The position numbers and the translations under genes are program-made. The notes beneath the pieces were generated by a model that was not told the DNA's origin, did no database searches, and saw nothing but the letters and a program-made list of their open reading frames with translations. Of a DNA stretch of 64,000 bases, positions 39,346-51,200 are shown one piece after another. Position 1 is the stretch's first letter. Every line of letters starts with the position of its first letter. Source of the stretch: Argentina anserina (lineage: Eukaryota; Streptophyta; Magnoliopsida; Rosales; Rosaceae); NCBI RefSeq assembly GCF_933775445.1, contig NC_065872.1, positions 682,001 through 746,000 on the forward strand. Direction: 5' to 3'.

Positions 39346-42329
39346 TTAATGAGCCTGTAAAAGCTTTAATGTGTGCTCCATGGATGGCTGATCAGATGGT
39401 CGGCTCCTAGTGCAGAGTGTCGCTATTTCGAGCACTTTTTTGATCCCCTCTTGGGCTGAATTGTTGGAACCAACTTCATTCTCATTGATTATATCTCTGA
39501 GAATAATTTCCCTTGTCTGGTTGTGTAAGGATGCTCCTGAATTCGTCAAGTTGCCATTAGTTAAGATTTCGAGCATGATCTCCCCGAAGCTGTATACATC
39601 TCTGTATAGATCCTCTCCTATAGTACTGGTTGTAGCACCTGGCCAAAAAATATATAACAAAGTTTCAACTTTCAACAACTGCTTCTTATTAGAAACAAAG
39701 GTGGAAATTAAATGAACAATTTGTGGAAAGAAGATTTATTGTAATGCATACTTGTATCTGTTGTAGAAGTTTCTGTAGTATCTGAAGTTTTGTTCAACTC
39801 GCGCAGATGCTTGAATCCGAATTCTGTCAAATGCGGTTCCATGTTTTCATCAAATACTATATTACTTGATCTCAAGTCTCCATGAGCAATTGCAGGATGG
39901 CATTCATGGTGAAGGAAGCACAATCCCCTTGCAATGCTCACCACAATTTTGTACTTAGCTGCCCATTCCCTTTTGACTCTGATCTTTTCTGATAAACTTC
40001 CATTGGGCAAGTAATCGTACAAGAGATAAACCAGATGCTTGTTGTAGCAGAATCCGAGCAATCTGATTAGATTCTTGTGCCTTGCATTCCCAAGTTGGGT
40101 TATAAATGGCAGCATGACTTTTGCCATCTTCGGATCCCATTCATACTTCTTAACCGAAACTGTGATTCCTGTTGGCAGGACTGCTTTGCATACTGAAGCC
40201 GACATTGGAGGTAATGCATCATCCATGGAGTCTATTGAACTAAAGCTCTTCAATACATCTTTTGCTGTGAATTGAGGAAGTCCAGCAAATGAGACCATCT
40301 TCCACTGGCCTTTGCTGCCTTGTTGATAATAAAGTATTCCAAGAACTGACAAAGTAAGGAACATAACTATGCCTGCACACAGTAGCAAGATCCATATAAG
40401 CTTCACAGTTGTTCTGCTTCCAAAGATGGCCACTGAACCGGGACATGATCTCAAAGGTTCTCCACATAGCTTTGGATTTCCAACAAATGCGCTACTTCCC
40501 ATAGTCCTCGCTACCTTCCCAGAGGGAATTGTTCCAGAAATATCATTGAAAGACACATTTAGAAGTGATAAGCTTGAAGAAGAACCAAACTTTGAAGGTA
40601 TTGGTCCATCAAAACCATTATGTGATAAGTCGAGGACACGCAGAGCAGGAAGACTTGCAAGATCCTCCGGTATATGACCTGATAAGTTATTGTTGGCCAA
40701 ACCAATTCTCTCAAGAGCTCGGCAGCTAGAAACACTATCTGGAATAGCCCCTGATAAACTGTTCATGTTCAGCTCAATGACAGATATGGATTTACAGCTT
40801 CCAAATGGAGGAAGATTGCCTAAGATACTACACGAGGAAGCTGAGAAATTCCGAAGAAGTGGCAAAGACCATGTTACTGCAGGAATTGTGCCCCCTAATT
40901 CTGGATTATTGGACACATTAAAGTACTCAAGCTTGGGAGCGTGGTCTATATCTATTGGAATCCCTCCAGTAAATTTATTCTTGGACAAGTCTACATATGA
41001 AAGATCATGAAAATTGCTGAATTTCAAAGGAATCTCACCAGAGAATGAGTTATCTTCAAGCCGAAGACGAACAAGCGAAGAACAATTGGAGAGAGATGGT
41101 GCCAGACTGCTACTAAAATTATTCGAAAACATCATCAGTTTAAATAGCACACCTTTCACACAGATATCTGCTGGAATGCTGCCATTGAAGTAGTTTGTAG
41201 ACACATCAACCCACATAAGATTAGAGTTCCTCCCCAAATTCTCAGGAAGATTCCCAGAGAAGAAGTTGTTCCATAAAAGAAGAGTCTCCAATGATGGAAG
41301 CTCAGCAACTCCTTCAGGAACAACACCACTCATCTCATTGTAAAAAAGACTCAACAGTTTCAGGTTCTTCAACTCTAAAAGACTATCCGGGATCGGCCCG
41401 GATATCAAATTATCCGAAAGATCCAAGCTTGTGAGAGACTGAAGCTTACTGAACTCCACTGGTATTGATCCAGTTAGCTGGTTTCTAAACAGAAAAAGAG
41501 ACTCAAGCTTGGTGAGATTCCCAAGCTCTCTTGGAATAGACTCAGAGAGACTTGCATAAGCAATGTCAAGATACTGAAGCTGGCTCATGTTGCCCAATTG
41601 CCAAGGGATGCCTCCCTGGTAAGAATTATAGCCAATCTCCATATGGGTCACTGTCCTGAGCTTCCCCAATTCAGGAGGTATGTTTCCACTGAGCATATTC
41701 CCTGCAAGATGAATAAACTCAAGGCTCTGAAAATTACCATATTCTAGAGGGATCGGACCCTTGAAGTAGCTCCCAGCTAAATTAAGAACCTTGAGTTTCT
41801 GTAGTTGAGACAACTCAGCAGGCAGGGACCCAGAAAAGCTGTTACTGAATGCATCAAACAGAACCAGACTTTTAAGACCGGAGACTCCAGCTGGGAACTG
41901 GCCGGAGAAGTTGTTCCGGCTGATGTCCAAGCTTGTCAGGTTGGCCAGGGTGAACATTGCCACTGGGAGCTTGCCGGAAAATGAGTTGTAACTGAGGTTC
42001 AGGTCAAGAAGGTCAGTGAAGACGCTGAAGTTGACTCGCTCGCTGGAGATTGAACCGGAAAGCCTCTTCATTGAGAGGTCAAGACCAGTAACAGAGGAGT
42101 TGTTGCTGTTGCATTTCACACCAGACCAAGAACAGGCATAGATTTTTGGGGATGGATTTTCTCCATGAGGCAAAGACCAGTCTTTTAAGGTATCATAGTC
42201 ATCTGTGAGCTCAGATTTTAAGCTCATAAGGGTCTGTGAGTAAGGATCAGCTGCTGAAACAGCTGCAAAGAACATGAACAAGACAAGAAGATTCGAGTGG
42301 AGGGAGAAGAAGGAATGGGGAACCTCCAT
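39346..42329 (-). CDS. MOL1: LRR receptor-like kinase, subfamily XI, MOL1-like (predicted pseudokinase)
   Basis: Two exons (42329-39752, 39638-39346) join to 956 aa. A signal peptide (1-26), an N-terminal LRR cap with CSWSGVKC, about 20 plant-type LRRs (LxGxIPxxLGxL pattern), one transmembrane segment (about 642-668) and a kinase-like domain follow in order. The ectodomain resembles the TDR/PXY clade; the cytosolic part resembles MOL1, a repressor of cambial activity in Arabidopsis. The kinase core is degenerate: no glycine-rich loop is visible, the alpha-C Glu appears lost, HRD is HGD (about 816-818), DFG is EFG (836-838), and the APE region of the activation segment is missing. The VSVKK lysine remains. 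Signalling probably depends on partner kinases. The MOL1 symbol is likely but not certain. Confidence 0.85.
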
Positions 42330-42715
42330 TTTTGGAGAGGGACAAAGCTTCAGACCCCAAAGGAAGAAGAAAAAATGTGTCAGATTATAATAAGGTGCAT
42401 GGGAACTAGAGAAAGAAAAGCTTGTATCATAAAGAAGGGGAAAATGGGAATTTACTGTAACACAATTGATGTGAGAATATCATAGGGACCCTTCTGGTGA
42501 TTGTATTGAGGGTGTTGGCCATTAGGAATAAAGGTCTTAAATCAAGAGGGCCATAGCTCTTTTCTCTTTTAGCAGAAAGAATCCAATAATAAGCAGTAGA
42601 CCTGGAAATTGGAGTTGGAATTTGGCCACAATCATCAGTATCCATGTTTTTGTTTTAGAAATAAGAAATGGTTAAAGGTGTATTCTGCATGGTCTCTTTC
42701 GGTTGTTTTAGCAAC
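42330..42715. other. Upstream region of the LRR receptor gene
   Basis: 5' leader and promoter of the minus-strand receptor gene. No other gene seen. Confidence 0.5.
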
Positions 42716-43860
42716 TGGCAGTATCATTTGTTGGGTGACTTGGGTCCTCATGTCCAATCTTGCAATGCACGATAGGTTATTAACTACAGATTACTGTAAT
42801 CTTGAATAAGAACGGATCTATATAATTAGTAAAACGTGAAACTGAGAACTTGGTAAAAACTTGGAAGTGAAGAGATCCGAGAGTAATATTCAGTTATTCA
42901 CATCTGTCAAACTATTCTATGGCCGTTATTACTGTAAGTACTAGGTAAAGGTTAGTTGATGATTTTTTTTTTTAAAGAAGGTTAGTTGATGATTATGCTA
43001 CCTATAAAAGGGCAAAGGGTTACAATAGTGTAAAGAGCTAGCTAGGATCGATGCTCATGCTCACGCATGGAATCATGGCCATGACGATGATCACCCTTCT
43101 GCAATATGCTTACAGTAATGGCATAGAGCCAGAACAAGTATCAAGGCACTAGCTTTTTGGTGATGTACGTTGCCTGGGCATCCAATATCCATGGACAAGA
43201 ATTAATAAATCTGATAGAGGACTTCATGGAGCTTTTGAAATGACAGAAGCTGGTGCAGGAGGGAAGGTAAAAGGGTAAAACGACAAGGTTGCTGATAAAA
43301 AGAGGTTTCCTTTTTCTTCATGTATGATGAGCCTTTAGCCTTTTGTGTCCCTCAAAGACACAGAATGGCAGCCAATATTTTTGACCTTCACAGTCTACCA
43401 GTGATTCATATACGCATCTCCTGCAAGTCAAGGCTCTGTTGATTCATATGAAACAGAAGCAAAGTAGCAAACCAGTTCAAGTGTTTGGGTTTACGATCAT
43501 GATTCACGAGACAGGTACCTGCAATATATGCTTCATAGAACCCCCGTGATAATTCAAGTCCTTCAGGATTCAGGAACCCTTCTGCAATGTAAGTACTTGT
43601 GCACTTCAAGACCTCTCATGACATCCTTAATGCAGATTATGTGGAGTGTAACTTTGTATCACGTTCATCAGTTCTTTGGACCTTCAACAGTTCAACTTCC
43701 ACCATGTAATGCAATGAAAAGTACGTCGATCCCTACTCTCAAACGAAGCATTTAAAATGAGGGTTTCCATAAAAACTTACAAATCAACATATTTGAGTCA
43801 CTTGGGGTTTCCATGAAAAACTGTTTAAATATTCTCTTACCTTCATTATCCTCCTAGTTC
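42716..43860. repeat. Segmental duplication, left copy
   Basis: About 1.1 kb matches 45951-46915 in the same orientation with indels. Shared anchors include AATCTTGCAATGCACGATA, AAACTATTCTATGGCCGTTA and CACCATGTAATGCAATG, then AACATATTTGAGTCACTT. No coding frame is conserved between the copies. Confidence 0.9.
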
Positions 43861-44603
43861 CGAGTGATCGAGTTGGATTCCCGGCCGTTATAAAAGAGTC
43901 GAAAGATCTCGATGTTTGATGTGATACCTCATTCACCCAATCATGTAGTAGTAACTAAGTACAACATATATCTAAAAACTATATTGTTGCTTGGGGAAAA
44001 TTTGGACTGTCTAAGCTGGCCAAGCTTGCTTTTAAACTAAGGTCTAAGGGAACATCGATCTAGTCAATATTATTCGTTGTGCAGAGGTGATCGATTAGCA
44101 TCCTACAAGAGAAGACATTGACCATGCATAAAATACACATCAGTGGGAGTGGGTAAATGTTACTTTATCATGAAATAAAGGGCACTCTTTTAGATTTCTT
44201 ATTAACTTCTGCTAAGCAATTACATTTGTACCAAAATTTTCTTTGGAATGAAATTATTTATTGAGCAATCCTCTTAGGAGACAACTGGTGGAATCGATTC
44301 TATGTAAGAATTTTTTTTTTTTATCAATTTTGTTTAAATAAAAGTGTAGTGTTGTACGTATTTCAGTCACATAGATAGGACGTAATTATTCTAAGTTGTT
44401 ATATATCCTAGATGTAGACTTTAAGTTTTCAGGCGCCTTCTTTGTTTAGCGAAATGTCCATGGCTTGTGGAGCAGGAGGGATTAGGATCAAGCTATATAT
44501 ATATATATGTGCTGCTTTTCATTTTCAGAGACCTCTTTCTTGAGTTTCTTCCGCCGTTCTCTTTCCTTGTCTCTCTCTCAGAAAGCTTGCAATCTCTTCT
44601 GGG
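43861..44603. other. Spacer and putative promoter/5' UTR of the small + strand gene
   Basis: AT-rich spacer. A TA run (about 44493-44509) and a CT-rich leader (CTCTTTCCTTGTCTCTCTCTC) directly precede the ATG at 44604, which looks like a plant core promoter and 5' UTR. Confidence 0.5.
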
Positions 44604-45532
44604 ATGGGAGGAATAGGAAATATTGAGGCTATTTGCCGGTATCTGAAGCAATCTACCACAGCAGAGGGACTCCAGCGCAAGATGAGCAGCTATGGTCAGT
44701 CTTTGTTTTGTTGTTTATTTTGTAAGAGGTCTTACAATTTTGTTTTTATTAAGCTGTTTCTACTAGACAGCATGGTTGCTTCTACACTTGCTTAGATGTT
44801 GTTCTTCTTACCTGAACGACAGAGAGTATGGATATGTTCTTCTGGATCTGTTGCAGCTTATCAGTCAGTATTGACATATGCAATTCCCAGGTTAGTTCCA
44901 CTTGATCATGCTTGTTATTAATTGTTTCTCCTGTAGTCCTTTATATAGCTCGTCATATTTAGTGAGGTGACTGTGTGGAATTGAAGATCTGGAATATTGT
45001 TGCAAGCTTGGATTGTTTTTTTATGTCTTGGATTGCTGTTACAGTGAGGTGACTGTGTGGAGTTGAAGATCTGGGATATTGTTGCAAGCTTGGATTGTTT
45101 TTTTTTTATGTTTTCAATGTATGTGTTTGTGATGAAGACTGAAGTTTTTGGCGATTGTGTGTGACTGTATTTTCAATGTTATATGTGGTTTTAGTAATCA
45201 TCTCAATAGTTCAGAATGGACTGACGGATTCTAGAGTCGGTAATCGATTGAAATATCATGTGTCAGTTACTTAGGGTTTCTGTTTCTGTATTTTAAGTTG
45301 TCCACAATCCACATAAGATGCTCCACCTACTAAGTGTCAGATTTTGTTGGATTCGATTTATAGGATGATAGAGCATAGGGCTTTAGCTAAGCGTACTGCA
45401 TCCGTTGATTTCTCGGTTGATGAAGCGGTTATGTTTGAGAGGTTCATAGTAAGCTCCTGTGCACACCCTAAACTGGAGTGCATTGAAAAGTATATTGTTC
45501 ATCTGTTCTTTCTGGTAGCAGGCATGTACTAG
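44604..45532 (+). CDS. Unrecognised small protein, three exons
   Basis: Exons 44604-44694, 44857-44890 and 45364 onward join in frame: MGGIGNIEAICRYLKQSTTA, then GLQRKMSSYAYQSVLTYAIP, then RMIEHRALAKRTASVDFSVD and EAVMFERFI. I do not recognise the family. Splice signals are good (G|GTCAGT, TTGCAG, CAG|GTTAGT, TATAG), the leader looks genuine and the composition is protein-like with an amphipathic, basic middle. Exon 3 either reads through to a stop at 45530-45532 (about 98 aa in total) or is spliced at a GTAAGC donor at 45449 to an exon I could not find. No signal peptide or membrane segment is obvious in the supported part. It may be a small plant-specific protein or a 5' remnant of a larger gene. 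Confidence 0.5.
44961..45110. repeat. 82-bp tandem duplication in intron 2 of the small gene
   Basis: Two copies, starting at 44961 and 45043, share AGTGAGGTGACTGTGTGGA, TTGAAGATCTGG and ATATTGTTGCAAGCTTGG. They differ by a few bases and by T-run length. Confidence 0.85.
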
Positions 45533-45950
45533 GCTTACTATTGTTATCAAAATCTGTCTTTTTACTTTTTACTCACTGTTTGATTATATTGGTAGTGACA
45601 ATGAAGATTTATTTTCTACGAGTGCTCCTTACCCTAAACCCTAAATATATTACCCAAGGGGTTTGATGTAGTGTTAATGAAGGCTGCATCTGCATGTTGG
45701 GTGAATGCTAATATGATACTTTTGATAATAGGAGATCACTAGTTCGATCATCCGCATGTAAAAAACACTTCATTGTGAGGGCATGTACCGTATCTGCTCT
45801 CCAGGCTCAGAGTGATAGACCCACACATTCACCATTTTTTGTACCAAAAATATATATTAAATGTGTATTCTGATCAAGCAACTGGCTTTAGTTCTTAAGA
45901 TGTATTCTTAAATACAAAGGAGGGATATTTATTTGGTAATTACCGCAACT
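45533..45950. other. 3' flank of the small gene
   Basis: AT-rich non-coding sequence. No feature supported. Confidence 0.4.
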
Positions 45951-46915
45951 ATAGTATCATTTGTTCAGTCCACACGTCTTAATCTTGCAATGCACGATAA
46001 TGTGGATTAACTATGGTTACTTATAATCTACTAATCTTGAATAAGAAGGTATCTTTATACTTTGTAAAACAAATACGTATTTCCAGTTCTGTCAAACTAT
46101 TCTATGGCCGTTATTACTGTAAGTAAAGGTTAGTTATGATTGTTAATTAATATAGCCAGTACAAGGAAAATGTGTAGGGTTTAGGGAATATTACGTGATG
46201 ATTTAGCTACAAAAGGTAACCTTGTATTACTATAGGGCAATGGATTACAATAGTGTAAAGACTATTATGGAATCATGGCCATGAACGGCATGAAGAGGAT
46301 AAGCTTTCTGCAACCGATGTGCTTATGGCAAGCAACTCCAAGGTCGACATAGAGCATTAGAGCCAGCACTAGCTTTTTTGGTGTTGTACGTACGTGGGCA
46401 ACTGGGCATGCAAAATCCTTATATCCATGTACGTACACGAACAAATCTGATTGTGGATTTCATTGAGTAGCCTATTCTTGACCTTCACTGTGGATCTATC
46501 TATCTCCTGCAATTCAATCTGGTGATTCAAATGAAAACGTGTTCCAAGTGTTAGAGTTTACGATTGTACGTAGATTCACGAGAGGGGATCGGACCTGCAG
46601 TATATATATGCTTCATAGAGCCCCCGTGACAATTCAAGTTCTTCAGGAACGTACCCTTTAAGTACTTCTGCACTTCAAGAACTCTCGTGACATCCTTAAA
46701 GCATGCTTTATGTGGTGTGTAACTCTGTATCTTTATCAGTCTTTGGACCTTCACCTTCCACCATGTAATGCAATGGAGTAGGGCTCTCGAACACAGCATT
46801 TAAAATGATGGTTTCCATGTGAAAACTTCCAAGTCAACATATTTGAGTCACTTAGGGTTTCCATGAAAAACTGCATGTTTAACTATTCTCTTACCTTCAT
46901 TATATTATCCTCGTA
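45951..46915. repeat. Segmental duplication, right copy
   Basis: Direct-orientation partner of 42716-43860, about 3.2 kb away and slightly shorter because of deletions. Shared anchors are listed for the left copy. It is not coding. Confidence 0.9.
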
Positions 46916-46984
46916 ACTATATATGCATATATAGATTTCTTGGCTGCGGAGGTCCTCATTCACCTCATCATTATATTTTTTTTA

Positions 46985-47283
46985 TACCACTTTTCGATCG
47001 AATTTTCTTATCTCTACCGTCTAGTATTTAGATAATATTGTGTAGATCATCTCTTCAAAACTTCAGCCAATTTGGTGATCATTAAGGCTCTCAAAATTGT
47101 GTTTTTCTGTTAAAAATATGAACGGTTCATGTTTGACAGGATTCAGTCAATTCATTTGTTTTTCAATTTTGAAGACTTTAACGATCACCAAAATAGCTGA
47201 AATTTTGTAAAGATGGTCTACAAGATATTATCTAGATAGTGGACGGTGGATATGAGAAAATTCGACTGAAAAGTGGTTCAAAA
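46985..47283. mobile_element. Foldback MITE with ~115-bp inverted arms
   Basis: Left arm 46985-47102 and right arm about 47165-47283 are inverted copies. Examples are ACCACTTTTCGATCGAATTT against the complement of AAATTCGACTGAAAAGTGGT, and CCAATTTGGTGATCATTAA against the complement of TTAACGATCACCAAAATAG. Weaker complementarity (GGCTGCGGA / TCCGCACC) may extend the element to about 46940-47310. A loop of only about 60 bp separates the arms, and there is no transposase. A transcript would fold into a long hairpin. Confidence 0.88.
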
Positions 47284-47337
47284 ATAGAAATCCGCACCAA
47301 AACCATTGGTGCATATCTCCTTATTTGAGAAAATATG

Positions 47338-47372
<35 letters not shown>

Positions 47373-48264
47373 CTTACCTATTTTTACAGATTCTGTCTAA
47401 GGGCACTCTTTAAGATTAAGGGAACATCTAGTCAAAACTATTAGTTGTGCAGAAGCTGAAGCTGATCGATGAATCCATTCATCTCGAGTTAAAGAAAGCT
47501 CTTTGATTGTAGCTAAGACCTATATAAGAACAAATCGCACACGGTAGAAAAGCTGGTATGTATACTTCTTTTAAGCTAATGCTCTTACTACTGCTTTATT
47601 GAAAATTTATCCATCACCATTTAACATTCTTTTGAGGAAAAAAACACTAAAATAACAAAATGCTCCCTCTTCTAAATTGCTAAATTTGGCACTTGAGTAT
47701 TCCCAGCACCCCTTGGAAAATCTTCCTGTTGAACCTCTTCTTTTCCAAATCTCATGAAGGTGATTTTCATGCTGCTGGTGTTCTTCACGGCGCCCGGGGA
47801 GTGCATCACGCTCATGAAGGTGTATTTCATGCTGCAAAATCGAGTCAAGACTACCATGATTTGATAATATACGATTGTTCTCAACTTATGATTTGATAAT
47901 ACAAGTCTACAGTTCCTTTTGTACGTACAGAGAATACTATTATAATTATATAGCAAATTAAGACGTAATTAAATTACTCCAAGTTTCTGTACCCTGTTCT
48001 AACTTCAACATTCTGACTAAATCTGCTAACTGAATGTGTAAAGAATTAGTGGAAGCAAACGAAAAGAAGTTGGCTTTTCATCTTGCATTTCTATGTAAAA
48101 CTGCTCGATTTTGGACATTAAAGCTGCTTAATTGAATGTTTTATTCTACATAAAAACCCGGGCTCTTATCAAAAACTGCATAATGTATAAAGAGAACCCC
48201 TCACTCAAAGCCATCAATAGCTCTGACAGGGGTTGAAAAATGAACAAGGATGTTGACACGAACG
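47284..48264. other. Intergenic DNA downstream of EDR2
   Basis: Holds an (AT)n microsatellite (47342-47370) and a local direct repeat CTCATGAAGGTG...TTTCATGCTGC at 47752 and 47811, separated by GC-rich sequence. No gene supported. The right edge is presumably the EDR2 3' UTR. Confidence 0.5.
47342..47370. repeat. (AT)n microsatellite
   Basis: About 14 uninterrupted TA units adjacent to the foldback MITE. Confidence 0.9.
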
Positions 48265-51200
48265 TCATTCCTCCAAATGCACAGCAGATTCGAGCTTCAA
48301 ACGATTTAGTCGAACGGTCCCCAGAATGTACTCAGGCAACTCTTCCTCCTCCCTTGCCTGCAAATGTATTAGCAGTTAAAGGTACTTGTAAAGGCAGTAC
48401 ACTGGAAAAATTACATCGTTGTACACACAATCTGAAGGCTGGAGTCACAGAGCCACTATACAAAAATGTATATTGAAGATATGACTACCAAAGGATCGTC
48501 AAATCGTCAATCAAAGAAGGGAGACGCACACCAAATTTGTTATAAGTAGTAATATATTTCAAAACGTAACATTAAGAAAGAGACAAACCTCTATTAAAAT
48601 TGCAAGATCAACAACTATGCTCGTGACATATCCTAAGACAAGTCCGATGACACTCCTTGCCACAGATGATGAACCAATATCGACATCAATCTGAACAATG
48701 AGAACTACTTGATGAATGATTTCATTAAATTGAAAGAAGCAATGTACATAAACACAAGTGTCTGGGATACGATAAGCAACCTAAAATGCACCAAAGAATC
48801 AAAGAACATTCTGATAAACTTAATACAATTACCTCCAAGAAATTGTCTTGTCTGAGATATTTGCAAGTCACAGCTTTTCCCAGCAGGCAAGCTTTTGTTC
48901 CAACAGCACGCTTGACCATCCAATATCCCTGTACAATTAGTCCACAATTAACTACAGATTTTAATCCACTGTAAACGACACAAGTGCCTCTGGGAATTTG
49001 GACATGTATGAGTTTCAAGCACAACATGCCTCAACGATACTGGGAATCAACTTGAATCTTGTGTTGCGAAACGTGTCATCCCCATCCACAAACTTAGAAA
49101 ACAGCGAATCTGGCTTTGGAGGTCTATCAGCAGCATAGTAAAGTACCAAACTATAGTTTGGCTTTGCAGGAACCTGAACAGAAAAACAAATTTATAAAGC
49201 TCCCATACATATTTCAATATTTTCTAAACCAGCATTATGAAGCAAATACCAGAGATCGAACAGTGAAATCTCAGCAGTGGCCCTACTGTTTCAGAATTCT
49301 TTTTCTTTTTGCACTTATTAATTTAAGATCCTATTCTCCTTGTCCCATGATAATTAACAAGAATTCAACACAGTTTACTCATCAAAAAGATTGGAAATGA
49401 TCCCAATTCTTCAAATGACAAGTACAGTTGTATAATCTAAACTGTAATTGTGGATGACCATGAAAATATATGAATTTCACAGTACACGAAAGTCATCTTG
49501 ATTGATGACTCTATTATAGTGCCGTAGTGGTACCCAAATGAATAAAAAGTGTATTAGTTAATTCTTTTAGTTTTAGTTTTTACTTCCCTTGTCAAACCTT
49601 AGTTTGCATTTCTAACATATGTAAAGAATGACAAGTTTGGGGCCATGTAATCAAAGAAAAATATGACTTGATTTGATGGTATTCACAGTGTACCTGGAGA
49701 TTGATGACTAATACAAACGGTAGCTTCTTTCCTGCTTCTGACTGAAATCAAGAAGAATACGCTTAGGCACAGGAACAAACAACCAAGGTAACATTCAGAA
49801 ATTTCAATGTTCCATATTTAAGCTTTAAATACAAACTTAAAAAATATATCAAAGGGAAGACTTGGTAGAGCTTTCTGCAGTTCTACTATCGACGTGACAA
49901 CAGAAAAGCTTCTAATTCATCAGGCAGTGGTGTATATATTGAAAAGGGGAAAACAATTTACATCAAAAGATAACCTGTACCTGAACAAGACATCTGGGAT
50001 GAAGTGCAATATTATCCATGGTTTTATCAACTTTGAACCAATCTGTTCCTATGAGATTAAGAAGGGGTTCTCCTCCTGTGACCTGAAAATATTAATTAAG
50101 CAAATATCAAAAGAAGAGGACCAAAAGCCATAAATTCAGAGAAACTAAATTCCACAAAGATCTAATAAGCTCACCTTGGAATTGTCCTTTAGGTAGTTCT
50201 TCCCCCTAATCATAAATCCCTTGCCGCTTGGAGTTGACCAGCAGTTTGTGTCAGCATCATCGTTCCCTTTACGACATGAACAAGGGAACTGGCTCAGATC
50301 AATTGTGATAGGAGCCACTTCAAAATCCAGTTCCTTATCAGCATCTGTAGCTGTAAACATAATGAGTGATTTAAGTGCCAATAATGCAAGGAAATGGGAA
50401 ACCACAATTCAAACCAGTCTTTGACTACACAAGTATGTCACGACTAGCGTACCTGAAGTTTTCTTCTGTTTCTGTTTTGCTTCCTGAGAAATACATGGTG
50501 AGGGTATTAGCATTTAAATAGGACAAAAAGGTACTATACAAATGTGAGCTGCATTAATTCATAACACCAACGCTGCTCAGTTCCAAATTAAAGAGAAGGG
50601 AAAACCTTGTTGTCAAGTGCATCATCTGTTTCTTCTTCGTCAGAAGATGAAGAGTCTGTAGAAATTGCATCGTAAAACTCATCCTTCACGTCTGACTCAT
50701 TGTATTCGGCATTTGAAACTGGTGATAGCTTTGATTGGACAAATGTAGTAGAAGATTCACATTTGAGTGCAGGATTTGCTCCAATGTATTCCTTCATACC
50801 TGAGCGAGAAAGAAAAAGAAAACACAAAATGGAAACATTGTTACCTTTGCAATGAGCATAATATGTAATATCTATTAAAGTTATTTGGATTTTGAAGCCC
50901 AATACATGGAGGCAGTTATAACAGTATATATGTGTATGTGGACCTTAAAATCTCTAATGGAGCCCTAAAAACTTGATTTATCCCAAGTTTTGTTTTAAGC
51001 ATTGCTAAAAAACCTACTACAAGGACCTGAACCAATTATCATTTTATAATCTATTATATAACCTCATCTCATGTGCAGGCCTCTCTACACCGTGAAAAAG
51101 CTCAGCTCATGGAATTCGGGCAGTTGTACGACTTCGGACCATGTTAAGTGTTGTGTGCTTACTAAAGTTCCCAAAGCTTTAAGAACCTAGAGTTTGAACC

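Noticed and set aside
47754..47850. CTCATGAAGGTG...TTTCATGCTGC duplication as a possible small-RNA gene
   Set aside because: Two imperfect copies around a GC-rich centre, with no convincing precursor hairpin by eye.
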